Both the position numbers and the translations under genes were made by a program. The notes under the pieces were generated by a model that had not been told where the DNA came from, did not search any database, and saw only the letters and a list, made by a program, of their open reading frames with translations. 64,000 nucleotides of DNA from Bog-473 sp963824195 (GTDB lineage Bacteria > Actinomycetota > Acidimicrobiia > Acidimicrobiales > RAAP-2): NCBI GenBank assembly GCA_963824195.1, contig CAWGOJ010000023.1, positions 1-64,000 on the forward strand, in the 5' to 3' direction. Below, one piece after another: positions 35,542-43,677 of the stretch. Within the stretch, counting starts at the first letter, position 1; the number at the start of each line of letters is the position of its first letter.

Positions 35542-35958
35542 GTGGATCAAGGCCAAGGTGTGTCGCGGCTTCCCGGCCAGGGCATCACCCCGGAGTCGGA
35601 ATGCCGCTCTTGCGCAATCGCGCAGGGGGTACCCGACCAAGGGACGCGAAGTGCGGCCACCTACGTTGTCGAGGACGTCGACGAGGACGCCGTCGTGATC
35701 AGCGGACCCGAGCTCCATGGTTTGGTGGTCGTACCCCGCCAGCACATCGGCGGGCTCGAGGAACTGCCCGTCCTTCGTCGTGCGAACGTTCTGGCTGCTC
35801 TCCGACGCGCCGCACGATCGGTTCTGGAAAGGAATCCGGGGTCAGCAACCAGGGTCGTCGTGATGACCGGTCCTCCGGCATCAGAAGGCCACACGTGCTT
35901 TCACGTGATGCCCAACGGCTCGGAGGATCCGGTGCGCTCCATTTCGAGACACGCTTGA
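35542..35958 (+). CDS. HIT-like domain protein with degenerate histidine triad
   Basis: 138 residues. CRSCAIAQG near the N-terminus, VISGPELHGLVVVPRQHIGG in the core and GHTCFHVMP at the C-terminus follow the layout of HIT nucleotide hydrolases, but the central His of HxHxH is Cys here, so hydrolase activity is doubtful. The GTG at 35542 has GGAGGGGG five bases upstream; ATG 35503 lacks such a site. It is soluble. It is followed by a tandem repeat region, then a LuxR-type regulator. Confidence 0.6.
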   Translation: MDQGQGVSRLPGQGITPESECRSCAIAQGVPDQGTRSAATYVVEDVDEDAVVISGPELHGLVVVPRQHIGGLEELPVLRRANVLAALRRAARSVLERNPGSATRVVVMTGPPASEGHTCFHVMPNGSEDPVRSISRHA

Positions 35959-36589
35959 GCGCTGTTCGGCCCGGCCCGGCCCGGCCGTCGCCGGGCTCGA
36001 CCCGCCTGCGGACCTGACGGCCCGAGGCCGGGGCGCAGCCAGAACAACAAGAGGACAACAGCGGAGCAATACGTGAACAACGGCGGAGCAATACGTGAAC
36101 AACAGCGAAGCAACAAATGAACAACGGCGGAGCAACAAATGAACACCAGCGCGATCTAGGGAGATAGAGCAAAACGATCGGCGCATCTCGGGCTACGCCT
36201 CGCACCATTTCATTCCACCCATTCACACTCGTACGCAAAGGAGCTCTTCCCCCATTCGTACAAATGCCATCCGTCCTAAATGTCGATTGACCCTATGTAG
36301 GGGTCCCGATATCATCCGCGCCACGGGTCGGTGCAACGAGCGATGCGCCGAGTTGGTCGCCTAGTCCATAGGGAGCGAGGGCGGCGAAACCGACATTCCC
36401 GCTGAGAGGGGCCGCGGCAATCCAGGGGTGCTTGGCGAGCATGGTTTCGAAACCGCCGCAAACAAGCGGCCACGGGTCGGTGGAGTTCACACGTCGTCGC
36501 GCCGACAACGCGACTGCTTGTATCCAGCGATCCACGCATGGCTTCCGCCGATGCACGAACGCCAAGAGCGCCAAAGCTGGGCAGAAGTC
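35959..36589. promoter_or_regulatory. Long leader of the LuxR-type regulator gene
   Basis: About 630 bp without a gene. The left part carries the 22-bp tandem repeat; from about 36160 to 36300 the DNA is visibly more AT-rich than the surroundings, as expected of a promoter region. Confidence 0.45.
36055..36142. repeat. 22-bp tandem repeat, four copies
   Basis: The unit is ACAACGGCGGAGCAA followed by TACGTGA or CAAATGA. Copies are at 36055-36076, 36077-36098, 36099-36120 and 36121-36142, with a truncated fifth. Copies 1-2 and 3-4 differ in their ends (ATACGTGA against ACAAATGA). A 22-bp period is close to two helical turns, so bound proteins would sit on one face of the DNA. No spacers, so not a CRISPR array. 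Confidence 0.85.
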
Positions 36590-37327
36590 ATGAGCGTCGT
36601 GGTCCGGAGACGGCCCGAGCCCTTAGGAACCCCCGTTCGAATCCTGGTGGCCGGCAGTGATTTGTTGGCCGGTGCGCTGGCCAGCGCCCTTGAGGCTTGC
36701 GGCTTTGCTACGAAGCACATCTTGCCCCGGGAACCTGAGATCGAACGTGGGGTCGACTGGCGGCCGAACCTCGTGATCATCGATGTCCGATCCCTCGACG
36801 TCACTTCCGGATCGGCACTTATTCGCCGATTGCGCCGAGTGGATCTTCAGGTTTGCGTCATCGACGCGGCAGACAACGGGGACCGATTCAATACCTGGAT
36901 GAGAGCCGGAACCTCGGCACTCATCGACGGGAGCGAGCCATTCGACCAACTGTTTCGGACGATCAATCACCTGCTCAAAATGGGCTCTCCACCGCAGACC
37001 GCACCAAAGTCATCAGCCTCATTGGCATTCACGCGTGCAGCCGAGCGGCCGCGGGACCCCCGGCTACAGCTCTTCGACATTCTGACTGAACGTGAACAGG
37101 TTGTCTTGGCCGAGCTCATGGAAGGTCATTGTGCGGAGGAAATAGCGAACGCGGCGTTCGTATCGATCTCGACTGTCCGCTCACAGATCAAGGCGATACT
37201 CCAGAAGCTTGGCGTCAACTCTCAGCTGGCTGCCGTTGCAATAGCACGACGTGCCGGGTGGTCCCGCGACAGCCCGCCGAGGAACTCTCCAAAACCCTCG
37301 AGCAGCCAGCGCACTCGCTCCGTCTGA
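36590..37327 (+). CDS. LuxR-family response regulator with degenerate receiver
   Basis: 245 residues. The N-terminal part (about 10-125) has the receiver outline, with LVIIDVRSLD around the usual phosphorylated Asp, but the acidic pair after the first strand (here VAGS) and the conserved Lys are absent, so it is probably not phosphorylated normally. The C-terminal LuxR helix-turn-helix is clear: LTEREQVVLAELMEG, EEIANAAFVSISTVRSQIKA, ILQKLGVNSQ (about 165-225). The start ATG 36590 was chosen over 36428. No histidine kinase is nearby. It likely controls the polysaccharide genes. Confidence 0.82.
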   Translation: MSVVVRRRPEPLGTPVRILVAGSDLLAGALASALEACGFATKHILPREPEIERGVDWRPNLVIIDVRSLDVTSGSALIRRLRRVDLQVCVIDAADNGDRFNTWMRAGTSALIDGSEPFDQLFRTINHLLKMGSPPQTAPKSSASLAFTRAAERPRDPRLQLFDILTEREQVVLAELMEGHCAEEIANAAFVSISTVRSQIKAILQKLGVNSQLAAVAIARRAGWSRDSPPRNSPKPSSSQRTRSV

Positions 37328-37479
37328 GCAACCATGGTCAGAACGGATGGGGCGCAACAGTCCAGCAGGGGTCCCTTCTCGGGATCGAACCAGACCGGCA
37401 AAGTCGTCATCCCCGATTCCGGATCAGCCGCGTCGCCATCGGTGGCCGGCGCCGCAATCCCATCGGCGGTCTTGTCCAC
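37222..37479 (-). CDS. Possible small hypothetical protein antisense to the LuxR 3' end
   Basis: An 85-residue frame with GTG start and coding-like composition (for example LPVWFDPEKGPLLDCC). It overlaps the last 106 bp of the LuxR gene on the opposite strand. There is no good ribosome binding site and no recognised family, so it may be a shadow. It is listed because the region 37328-37574 otherwise holds nothing. Confidence 0.25.
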   Translation of the reverse strand: MDKTADGIAAPATDGDAADPESGMTTLPVWFDPEKGPLLDCCAPSVLTMVAQTERVRWLLEGFGEFLGGLSRDHPARRAIATAAS

Positions 37480-37574
37480 GGGATCTCATCATCGAACGTG
37501 CCAGCGACGCCCCTTCTGAACGAGTAGTTGCTTTGCGAATCCCCCTCACAACGCGCTCCCCTAGCGCGGGAAGG

Positions 37575-38822
37575 TCACGAAAGACGAGTCGCACGGGCTG
37601 GTTGGTAAGGTCGAGCCGGGTGCGTGGTCTCCATAAGGAAGCGATACAGCCTAGGAGCGACGTGGACGGCATCGAAGTCACGATGGAATCGTTCGGTGGC
37701 GGAGCTCGCGACCTTCAGGCGCTCCGGCTCGCAGTCGAGAAGATCGATCAATATCGCAGCCGCCCGGACCGGATCGTCGAGAGGCCAATACCGCCCCTCG
37801 ACGCCGTCGTCGAAGAGCTCTGAAATGGGCCCGAAATTGCCCGCTACGATGGGAAGGCCAGCCGCCATCGCCTCGATGATCGCCAAAGATGACGACTCGG
37901 AGTACGAAGCGTGGACGTAGGCCCGGTAGCCCGGAAGAAGAGTCCGAACCTCACGCCGAAATCCCCGTAAGCGGACCTGATCGTCGAGGCCAAGTGAGCT
38001 GATTTGCCGCACGAGGTCGTTTCGGAGTGGTCCCTCACCGAATACATCCAGGGTGAAGACCTGCCCCGCCTTCTTGGTCTCTGCGAGGATGTCGAACAGG
38101 TAACGGTGGTTCTTGACGAAGTCGAGATTTCCAACTGTGACAAGATCCCCGAGGGCAACGGGCAAACTAGGCGCGGAATTCAACGGTGCCACGAAGTTGA
38201 AGATGACCGTGGCGGGAACCGCCGCCGCCTCTGGGCACCAGCCGAGGAGCGCATCTCGTGCCCATCTGGACACATACACAATTCCATCGACTTGCGGGAT
38301 GATCTCGCGTTCAGCCTGCCGAATCCTCCGGAACACGGTTCCACCACGCTTGATCTGCTTCTTGTCGGCCCACTCGTCGGATTGTGAGATCCGGAAGTGG
38401 ACTGCCAGGATGACGCGCTGGTGTAGCCCGCGCCGCGCCCGCAATGCAGCTCTCGCAGCCAGCGGGCCTTGGGCGTAGACGACGCAATCGTCCAGCTCGG
38501 CGAGTCGCCGACGCAATGCGTAGTGCAAGAACACCTCATGCCAATGTCGGTACCAGACAACCGCGGCAGCCCGGCTGCACCGCTCGACTGCCAGGCGCAT
38601 TCCGAAGACGGGCACCGTGAGGGTCCGATTCCACGAGAACGGAGTGACCACCGGGGCGTCAACCTTGAGTCCGCCGAGATACTGACGAAGCTGTCGAACA
38701 TGTGTATGAACGCCGGTGATGCCGTCTTCCCGGAGCATTGACGCGATAATCAGTGGTCGTGACGGCTCGCAAAGAACGGCGCCATTGTCCGCTTCGGCCG
38801 GCGCCGCATCGGCATGTCTCAT
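37575..38822 (-). CDS. Glycosyltransferase family 4
   Basis: 415 residues, GT-B fold. N-terminal domain with DGITGVHTHVRQLRQYL (acceptor side) and VHFRISQSDEW. C-terminal domain with VTVGNLDFVKNHRYL, VFGEGPLRNDL and the donor-binding YSESSSLAIIEAMAAGLPIV, the E-x7-E motif. It transfers a sugar from a nucleotide sugar to the lipid-linked intermediate. The start at ATG 38822 has no clear ribosome binding site. Upstream lies an IS3 remnant. Confidence 0.87.
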   Translation of the reverse strand: MRHADAAPAEADNGAVLCEPSRPLIIASMLREDGITGVHTHVRQLRQYLGGLKVDAPVVTPFSWNRTLTVPVFGMRLAVERCSRAAAVVWYRHWHEVFLHYALRRRLAELDDCVVYAQGPLAARAALRARRGLHQRVILAVHFRISQSDEWADKKQIKRGGTVFRRIRQAEREIIPQVDGIVYVSRWARDALLGWCPEAAAVPATVIFNFVAPLNSAPSLPVALGDLVTVGNLDFVKNHRYLFDILAETKKAGQVFTLDVFGEGPLRNDLVRQISSLGLDDQVRLRGFRREVRTLLPGYRAYVHASYSESSSLAIIEAMAAGLPIVAGNFGPISELFDDGVEGRYWPLDDPVRAAAILIDLLDCEPERLKVASSATERFHRDFDAVHVAPRLYRFLMETTHPARPYQPARATRLS

Positions 38823-38879
38823 TTACTGCAGAGAGAGTTCAGTCGGGATCCGTGATACCTCAACTCAGACGCGCGAATC

Positions 38880-39105
38880 GGCCACCCGCCTGCGACGTTG
38901 TACGACGGACTTGATTTCCTCGACGACCGTCCAAGCGGGGTCGCCCACCGGAGATCCTCAAAAAGCCGCGGCCTGGTTCGCCAAGGAGAGCCGCTGGACC
39001 CCACAGGAGCCTTCGAGTTCCTCGCTGCGAACCAGGCTAGCTTCACCATGGCCACGTGCTGTCGGACGTTCGGGGTCTCACGCTCGGGCTATTACGGCTG
39101 ATTGA
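38880..39105 (+). mobile_element. IS3-family transposase remnant
   Basis: Two frames carry matching pieces of an IS3-type element. One reads KAAAWFAKES, the end of the helix-turn-helix protein OrfA. The other, one frame away and overlapping, reads FEFLAANQASFTMATCCRTF then GVSRSGYYG and a stop, the first part of OrfB before its integrase core. OrfA's beginning and nearly all of OrfB are missing, and no terminal inverted repeats are recognisable. This is an old, inactive fragment at the boundary between two gene groups. Confidence 0.75.
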
Positions 39106-39406
39106 GCCGGCCCCCCGTCGACCCGGCACTCTCCGACTGAGTGCTTTGAGAGAAGATCGCTCTCTCTTATGAGGAGTCCGGCGTGACAACGACCACCATT
39201 GCCCCAGGCCATCGTGAATTTCTTCTCGTGACGGCCTCCGCTCCCCCGACTAGGGCCGGCTCATTGTCCACAACGGCCGAGCGAATGTCAGGCAGAAATC
39301 GAGGCGGCATCGCCTCGCCGGCCCGTTGCGCGAACGGGTGTTGGTATCAGGACGCCCCTGAGGCGCTCCCAGGGTGTGCACTATTGCACGGAGCAGATGC
39401 ACCTCT
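39106..39406. other. Interval downstream of the IS remnant
   Basis: 300 bp without a confident gene. A GTG at 39183 is preceded by GAGGAG, but its 112-residue frame has no coding character beyond the first residues and overlaps the methyltransferase gene in another frame. Confidence 0.35.
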
Positions 39407-40378
39407 ATGCCTCCTCAGGATTCCCAGTTACGACGACTCGTCCGTAAGGCAAGTCATGCCCCAACTCGGATCGGCCGAGCTCCGGCGTACCTTGGACGCT
39501 TTGCCCGAGCCTTGGCGGTAGATCCAATCGAGACCCTCCGCTATGTTCCCGATGCTGTCTCGCATCACCTGTTCGACCAAACGGTCACCTACGAGGTCGA
39601 GGAAGACTTCGGACCCGCTTTCCATCAGATGCTGGGCGCGCCATGGCCTTGCAGTGAACTCGATCGTTTCCACCGGGTCTGGGCAGACATCGGAAGCACC
39701 CTTTCGGCCAAGGGGCTCTCTTTCGGTCGTTGGACGTACGGGGAGTACAGCGACGCCGACGCCGCGTTAGGCGGTGCGACATGGTGTGCCGTCCGCCACC
39801 TCCACCCGGCAAAGGTGGTCGAAACTGGCGTCGCGCGAGGTGTGACGAGCCGGGTGATCCTCGAGGCCATGTCCCTCAACGGCATCGGGCACCTCTGGAG
39901 CGTGGACCTCCCTCACCCGTTCCGCCCCGAGCTTCACAAGGAAACGGCGGCGGCAGTCTCGGAGGCATGCCGAGACCGATGGACCTATGTTCGAGGTTCG
40001 AGCCGCCATCGGCTCCCGTCCCTCATCTCTCGTCTGCAGGAGATCGACATGTTCGTCCACGACAGCCTCCATACCCGTCGCAATATGCGATTTGAACTGA
40101 GAACCGTCTGGCCTGCGATGCATGGTGGCGATCTGGCACTCGTGGACGACGTGGACAACCAGTCCTTTCGGGACTTTGTTCGAGAAGTGGGCGAGCCCCA
40201 GTCGAATGTGATGCGTTCTGCAGACGGAACTTACATGTTTGGCGCAATACGAAAGGCACGTCCTGCAGACCACCGTGGCGGACTCTTCACCAATGCGAGC
40301 CCGTCGCGCAACGTTAGCCCGCTGGGGCGTTCGACCAAGCAGGGATCGCTACCGACCATCCGGCATGAACACGCATGA
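39407..40378 (+). CDS. Class I SAM-dependent methyltransferase (Methyltransf_24-like)
   Basis: 323 residues. VVETGVARGVTSRVILEAMS is SAM motif I (about 141-160), followed by GHLWSVDLPHPF (strand 2 acidic) and DMFVHDSLHTRRNMRFEL, as in CmcI/rhamnosyl O-methyltransferase-like families. LALVDDVDNQSF matches the metal-binding Asp cluster. It could methylate a sugar or a lipid-linked intermediate. The start is uncertain (ATG 39407, or GTG 39374). The 3' end overlaps the next gene's ATG by 14 bp, so the two are probably co-translated. Confidence 0.78.
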   Translation: MPPQDSQLRRLVRKASHAPTRIGRAPAYLGRFARALAVDPIETLRYVPDAVSHHLFDQTVTYEVEEDFGPAFHQMLGAPWPCSELDRFHRVWADIGSTLSAKGLSFGRWTYGEYSDADAALGGATWCAVRHLHPAKVVETGVARGVTSRVILEAMSLNGIGHLWSVDLPHPFRPELHKETAAAVSEACRDRWTYVRGSSRHRLPSLISRLQEIDMFVHDSLHTRRNMRFELRTVWPAMHGGDLALVDDVDNQSFRDFVREVGEPQSNVMRSADGTYMFGAIRKARPADHRGGLFTNASPSRNVSPLGRSTKQGSLPTIRHEHA

Positions 40379-42941
40379 CCCCCCTACGCGGTTGTCTCAG
40401 TCGGGCCATGAATCCACTTGTCATGGCAACGGACCCACAAGCGCAGTGACTCCGGACAGCAATCACTCGCGCATGTCAGCCGATGCCTTGGTGCTTGATG
40501 GAATCGGGCGGCAGGCGCTGGTCACCACCCGGGCACTGGGCCGCTTGGGGCTGCGGGTGACGACGGCAGAATCTTCGGACTTGTGCCGTCCACGGCTCGG
40601 ACTGCCGACTTTCGCCTCCCGCTGGTCGCAGCGCGAGGACATCCTCCCCAGCTATTACGTCGATCCCACTGCCTACGCCCAAGCTTTGCTCGATCTCGTT
40701 CGCGCGCATCCCACTCGTGTGCTGATTCCATCGGGGGACGGATCAATCGCCGCTCTCCGACCCTGGCGCTCACACTTCGAACGCCAAGCTGCCGCACTTG
40801 CGCTGGCCTCCGACGCGGCACTCGACGTGGCAAACGACAAGCAGCGCACTCTGGCAGCGGCTGCCGAGCTCGGGATCGCATACCCTCGGTCTGTCCCGAT
40901 CGATCGTCTCGAGGACACCGAAGCGGCTCTCGCAGAGGTCGGATACCCCGCAGTCATCAAGCCAACACAATCTTGGGTTTCCAAGACCGACCTTGCGGCT
41001 CGAGTGACCTCGAAGACCGTGCTCGACGTATCGGAAGCGCTCGCCTACGTCGAACAACTCAATGAGGTCGGGAGCACATCCGCCGTCGTCCAGCAGCTGG
41101 TCAGTGGCTCGCGCGAGGCAGTGAGTGTCTTCTACGCTCAGGGGAAAGTATGGGCGAGCTTCGCGCAGGTGGCTCACCGTACGATGCCGGCTCTGGGCGG
41201 TGTCTCCGTAGTGCGCGAGAGCATATCGATGCCCATAGAGCTGGAATCTGCCGCCTTGGCCCTCGTGCGCGCCATGGACCTGGAGGGCTACAGCGAAGTC
41301 GAGTTCCGCCGCGATGCGGGGGGCCGTCCCCACTTGATGGAAATCAATGCCCGCTTGTCCGGTTCGCTAGAGCTAGCTGTTCGGTCGGGTATCCCCTTTC
41401 CCGCGCTGCTGTGGCAATGGGCGGCGGGTGAACCCCTCTCTCCCGTGCTCGGTTATCGGACCGAGGTGAAGATGCGGTACTTGAAAGGTGACATCAAATG
41501 GTTATGGGAGAACATCGAGACCCGAGGGCGGCGCCCGGACTGCGTGCCACCCCGGAAGGCCGTTGCGATATTCGCAAAGGACTTCCTCCGCCGTCAGACC
41601 TACGACTACCTGGACAGAGGCGACCTCGGTCCCGCATTCGTCGCCCTGGCAGGGAACGTGGGTGTCGCCCAGCGCAGGCTCACCAAGAACCCACCCGCGA
41701 TGCCGCTCGAACACCCGAGTCCGGCTCGACCCCGACGCAGCACGACCTTGTCCACAACTGAGGTTGCGGTGATCGGAGCCGGGCCAAATGGGTTGTCCGT
41801 GGGAGCTCACCTCAAGCACGCTGGAGTCGAACACCGGGTGTTCGGCCACACGATGGGTGCATGGCGGTTCAACATGCCCGCAGGAATGATGCTCAAGTCT
41901 GAACCCTATGCATCCGACCTTTCGGCGCCCGGTCCCGGCTTCCTCGCTCGCGACTACTGCCATCAAGCCCAAGAGGTCTACCACGAGAGAGTCATCCCTC
42001 TGTCGCGGGAACAGTTCGTCGGATACGGCAGCTGGTTTGCCAGTCAGCTCGTGCCCGGAGTCGAGGAGACCGAGGTCACTTCGTTGTCCCAGTTACCCAC
42101 GGGTGGCTTCTCGCTTCTCACCGCCAACGGTGAGCACATCAGGGCAGCCCGCGTGGTTGTGGCTACTGGCATAATCCCGTTCGCGTTCGTGCCGCCAGAG
42201 CTGTCAGGGTTTCCTTCCGATCTCGTCTCACACACGTCCGAGCACACGGACCTCACAGGATTCCGAGGCAAGGACGTCCTCGTAGTCGGAGGGGGCTCGT
42301 CGGCTCTCGAGACGGCAGCGTTGCTCCTCGAACAAGGAGCAGCCGTCAAGCTCGTCATCCGTGGTGACGGCGTGGGTTGGCCGGACCCCAACGCCGCGAA
42401 TCCGACCCGCCTGGAGCGGCTCCGGAAACCGGTCGTTCGGCTGTGTGAAGGGTGGCACTGCTGGGGATACGACCGATTGCCTGACGTCTTCAGGCTCCTA
42501 CCCAAGGAGACTCGGGTCGAGAAGGCCTTGGGCTTCCTGGGTCCAGCGGGTGCCTGGTGGCTTCGTGAGCGAGTCGAAGGAAGAGTGCCGATGCTGCTCG
42601 GCCACCAAGTTCTTGGAGCTGAGAAAATAGGCGACCGCGTACGGCTCCACCTGAGCACCTCCGAGGGTGCAGTCACCGAGTGCGCTGATCATGTCATCGC
42701 CGGAACCGGCTTTCGCTTGGACTTGACTCGACTCGACTACGTCACGCCTTCCCTACGCGGCAATCTCAAGCTGTTTGCTGGTGCTCCGGTGCTGGATCAC
42801 CACCTCGAATCCAATGTGCCTGGTCTCTTCTTCACGGGCGCCTTGGCCGCTCCCAGCTTGGGCCCACTCATGCGCTTCGTCGCGGGCACGCACTTCACAG
42901 GCCCCCGCCTCGTCCATCGAGTCCGCGACAGGAGGACGTAA
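40365..42941 (+). CDS. Fusion of ATP-grasp carboligase and FAD/NAD(P)-binding oxidoreductase
   Basis: 858 residues, two enzymes in one chain. Residues about 40-420: an ATP-grasp domain (YPAVIKPTQSWVSKTDLAA, lid and GYSEVEFRRDAGG, then EINARLSGS near 326, the metal/ATP site), of the type of predicted carboxylate-amine ligases. Residues about 465-858: a flavoprotein with VIGAGPNGLSVGAHLKHAG (FAD, near 468), VLVVGGGSSALETAALLLEQ (NAD(P), near 640) and VIAGTGFRLDL, resembling the lysine/ornithine N-monooxygenase family. A linker rich in Pro and Arg joins them. It may add an amino acid or amine to the glycan and oxidise it; this is inference. The start could be ATG 40473 (MSADALVLDG), which removes an unconserved leader. 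Confidence 0.85.
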   Translation: MNTHDPPTRLSQSGHESTCHGNGPTSAVTPDSNHSRMSADALVLDGIGRQALVTTRALGRLGLRVTTAESSDLCRPRLGLPTFASRWSQREDILPSYYVDPTAYAQALLDLVRAHPTRVLIPSGDGSIAALRPWRSHFERQAAALALASDAALDVANDKQRTLAAAAELGIAYPRSVPIDRLEDTEAALAEVGYPAVIKPTQSWVSKTDLAARVTSKTVLDVSEALAYVEQLNEVGSTSAVVQQLVSGSREAVSVFYAQGKVWASFAQVAHRTMPALGGVSVVRESISMPIELESAALALVRAMDLEGYSEVEFRRDAGGRPHLMEINARLSGSLELAVRSGIPFPALLWQWAAGEPLSPVLGYRTEVKMRYLKGDIKWLWENIETRGRRPDCVPPRKAVAIFAKDFLRRQTYDYLDRGDLGPAFVALAGNVGVAQRRLTKNPPAMPLEHPSPARPRRSTTLSTTEVAVIGAGPNGLSVGAHLKHAGVEHRVFGHTMGAWRFNMPAGMMLKSEPYASDLSAPGPGFLARDYCHQAQEVYHERVIPLSREQFVGYGSWFASQLVPGVEETEVTSLSQLPTGGFSLLTANGEHIRAARVVVATGIIPFAFVPPELSGFPSDLVSHTSEHTDLTGFRGKDVLVVGGGSSALETAALLLEQGAAVKLVIRGDGVGWPDPNAANPTRLERLRKPVVRLCEGWHCWGYDRLPDVFRLLPKETRVEKALGFLGPAGAWWLRERVEGRVPMLLGHQVLGAEKIGDRVRLHLSTSEGAVTECADHVIAGTGFRLDLTRLDYVTPSLRGNLKLFAGAPVLDHHLESNVPGLFFTGALAAPSLGPLMRFVAGTHFTGPRLVHRVRDRRT

Positions 42942-43079
42942 ATCGATCTCACCCCGGTCCGACCTGTCCAGACTCCTCCCTCTGGTGCCGTCGAAGGAGC
43001 GCGCCCCTGCTCGGCAGCTTCTGACGGCATGCCTTGCTCGTGTTTGGCCGCCTGCGGTTTGGCACAACGAAGACCATCA

Positions 43080-43559
43080 CTACCTGTCGGTTGCCAACCG
43101 ACGACCTAACAATGATCCAATCAAGCTCAGCATCAAGGCCCCTATTACGCCGAGGCACCAGAGGCGAACGACCGCAATCGGCACACCCTCATGAACAATC
43201 CAGAGCCTGCGGAACTCTGCGCCGAGCAGCAATATCGCCAACGCAAAGCTTGCGGCAGCGAAAGCATGGGCCACCGCGGTGGACGGACAGCGGAATCCGG
43301 CACGTGCACCGCCGAACAGGAAGGCTGACGCCACAAGGAACGCCGGAAGGATCCAAAGGTGAGTCGCCTGCTCAATCATCGGGCGGCCATGCCAATCCTC
43401 TTCGAGGACCATCGCCGGGATCGATACAGCGAGCACCAGGCATGTCGGGAGTGCAACCTCCGCCCACTTCATTCCCCGAGGTGGACGGCTTCGCCTCTTG
43501 CCTCCGGACATTTCGTAGCTCGACACCTCTTCATTATCCCCGATGACACTCCCCGACAT
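43080..43559 (-). CDS. Hypothetical membrane protein
   Basis: 159 residues with four hydrophobic spans (about 34-53, 67-88, 94-115 and 130-152) after a polar, basic N-terminus. No family is recognised. The frame is open up to 43862, but that part overlaps the divergent GH12 gene and is unlikely to be coding. ATG 43511 is an alternative start. The size and topology would suit a small accessory or PAP2/VanZ-like protein, but the motifs of those families are absent. Confidence 0.55.
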   Translation of the reverse strand: MSGSVIGDNEEVSSYEMSGGKRRSRPPRGMKWAEVALPTCLVLAVSIPAMVLEEDWHGRPMIEQATHLWILPAFLVASAFLFGGARAGFRCPSTAVAHAFAAASFALAILLLGAEFRRLWIVHEGVPIAVVRLWCLGVIGALMLSLIGSLLGRRLATDR

Positions 43560-43677
43560 CGCGCCTACTGAGCCACGGGATCCCGGGATCTCCGCCAGAA
43601 GGGGGCTCGTCCGACCGGGCGCACACGGGGCCACGGTCTCGACGAGGGATCGACCCAGGCGACGCCGCGCTTTCCCG

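Noticed and set aside
36055..36142. Short repeats considered as a CRISPR array
   Set aside because: The units are directly adjacent without spacers and no cas gene is nearby.
36632..36660. GTTCGAATC motif resembling a tRNA T-arm
   Set aside because: No acceptor, D or anticodon arms can be drawn around it, and it lies inside the LuxR-type coding sequence.
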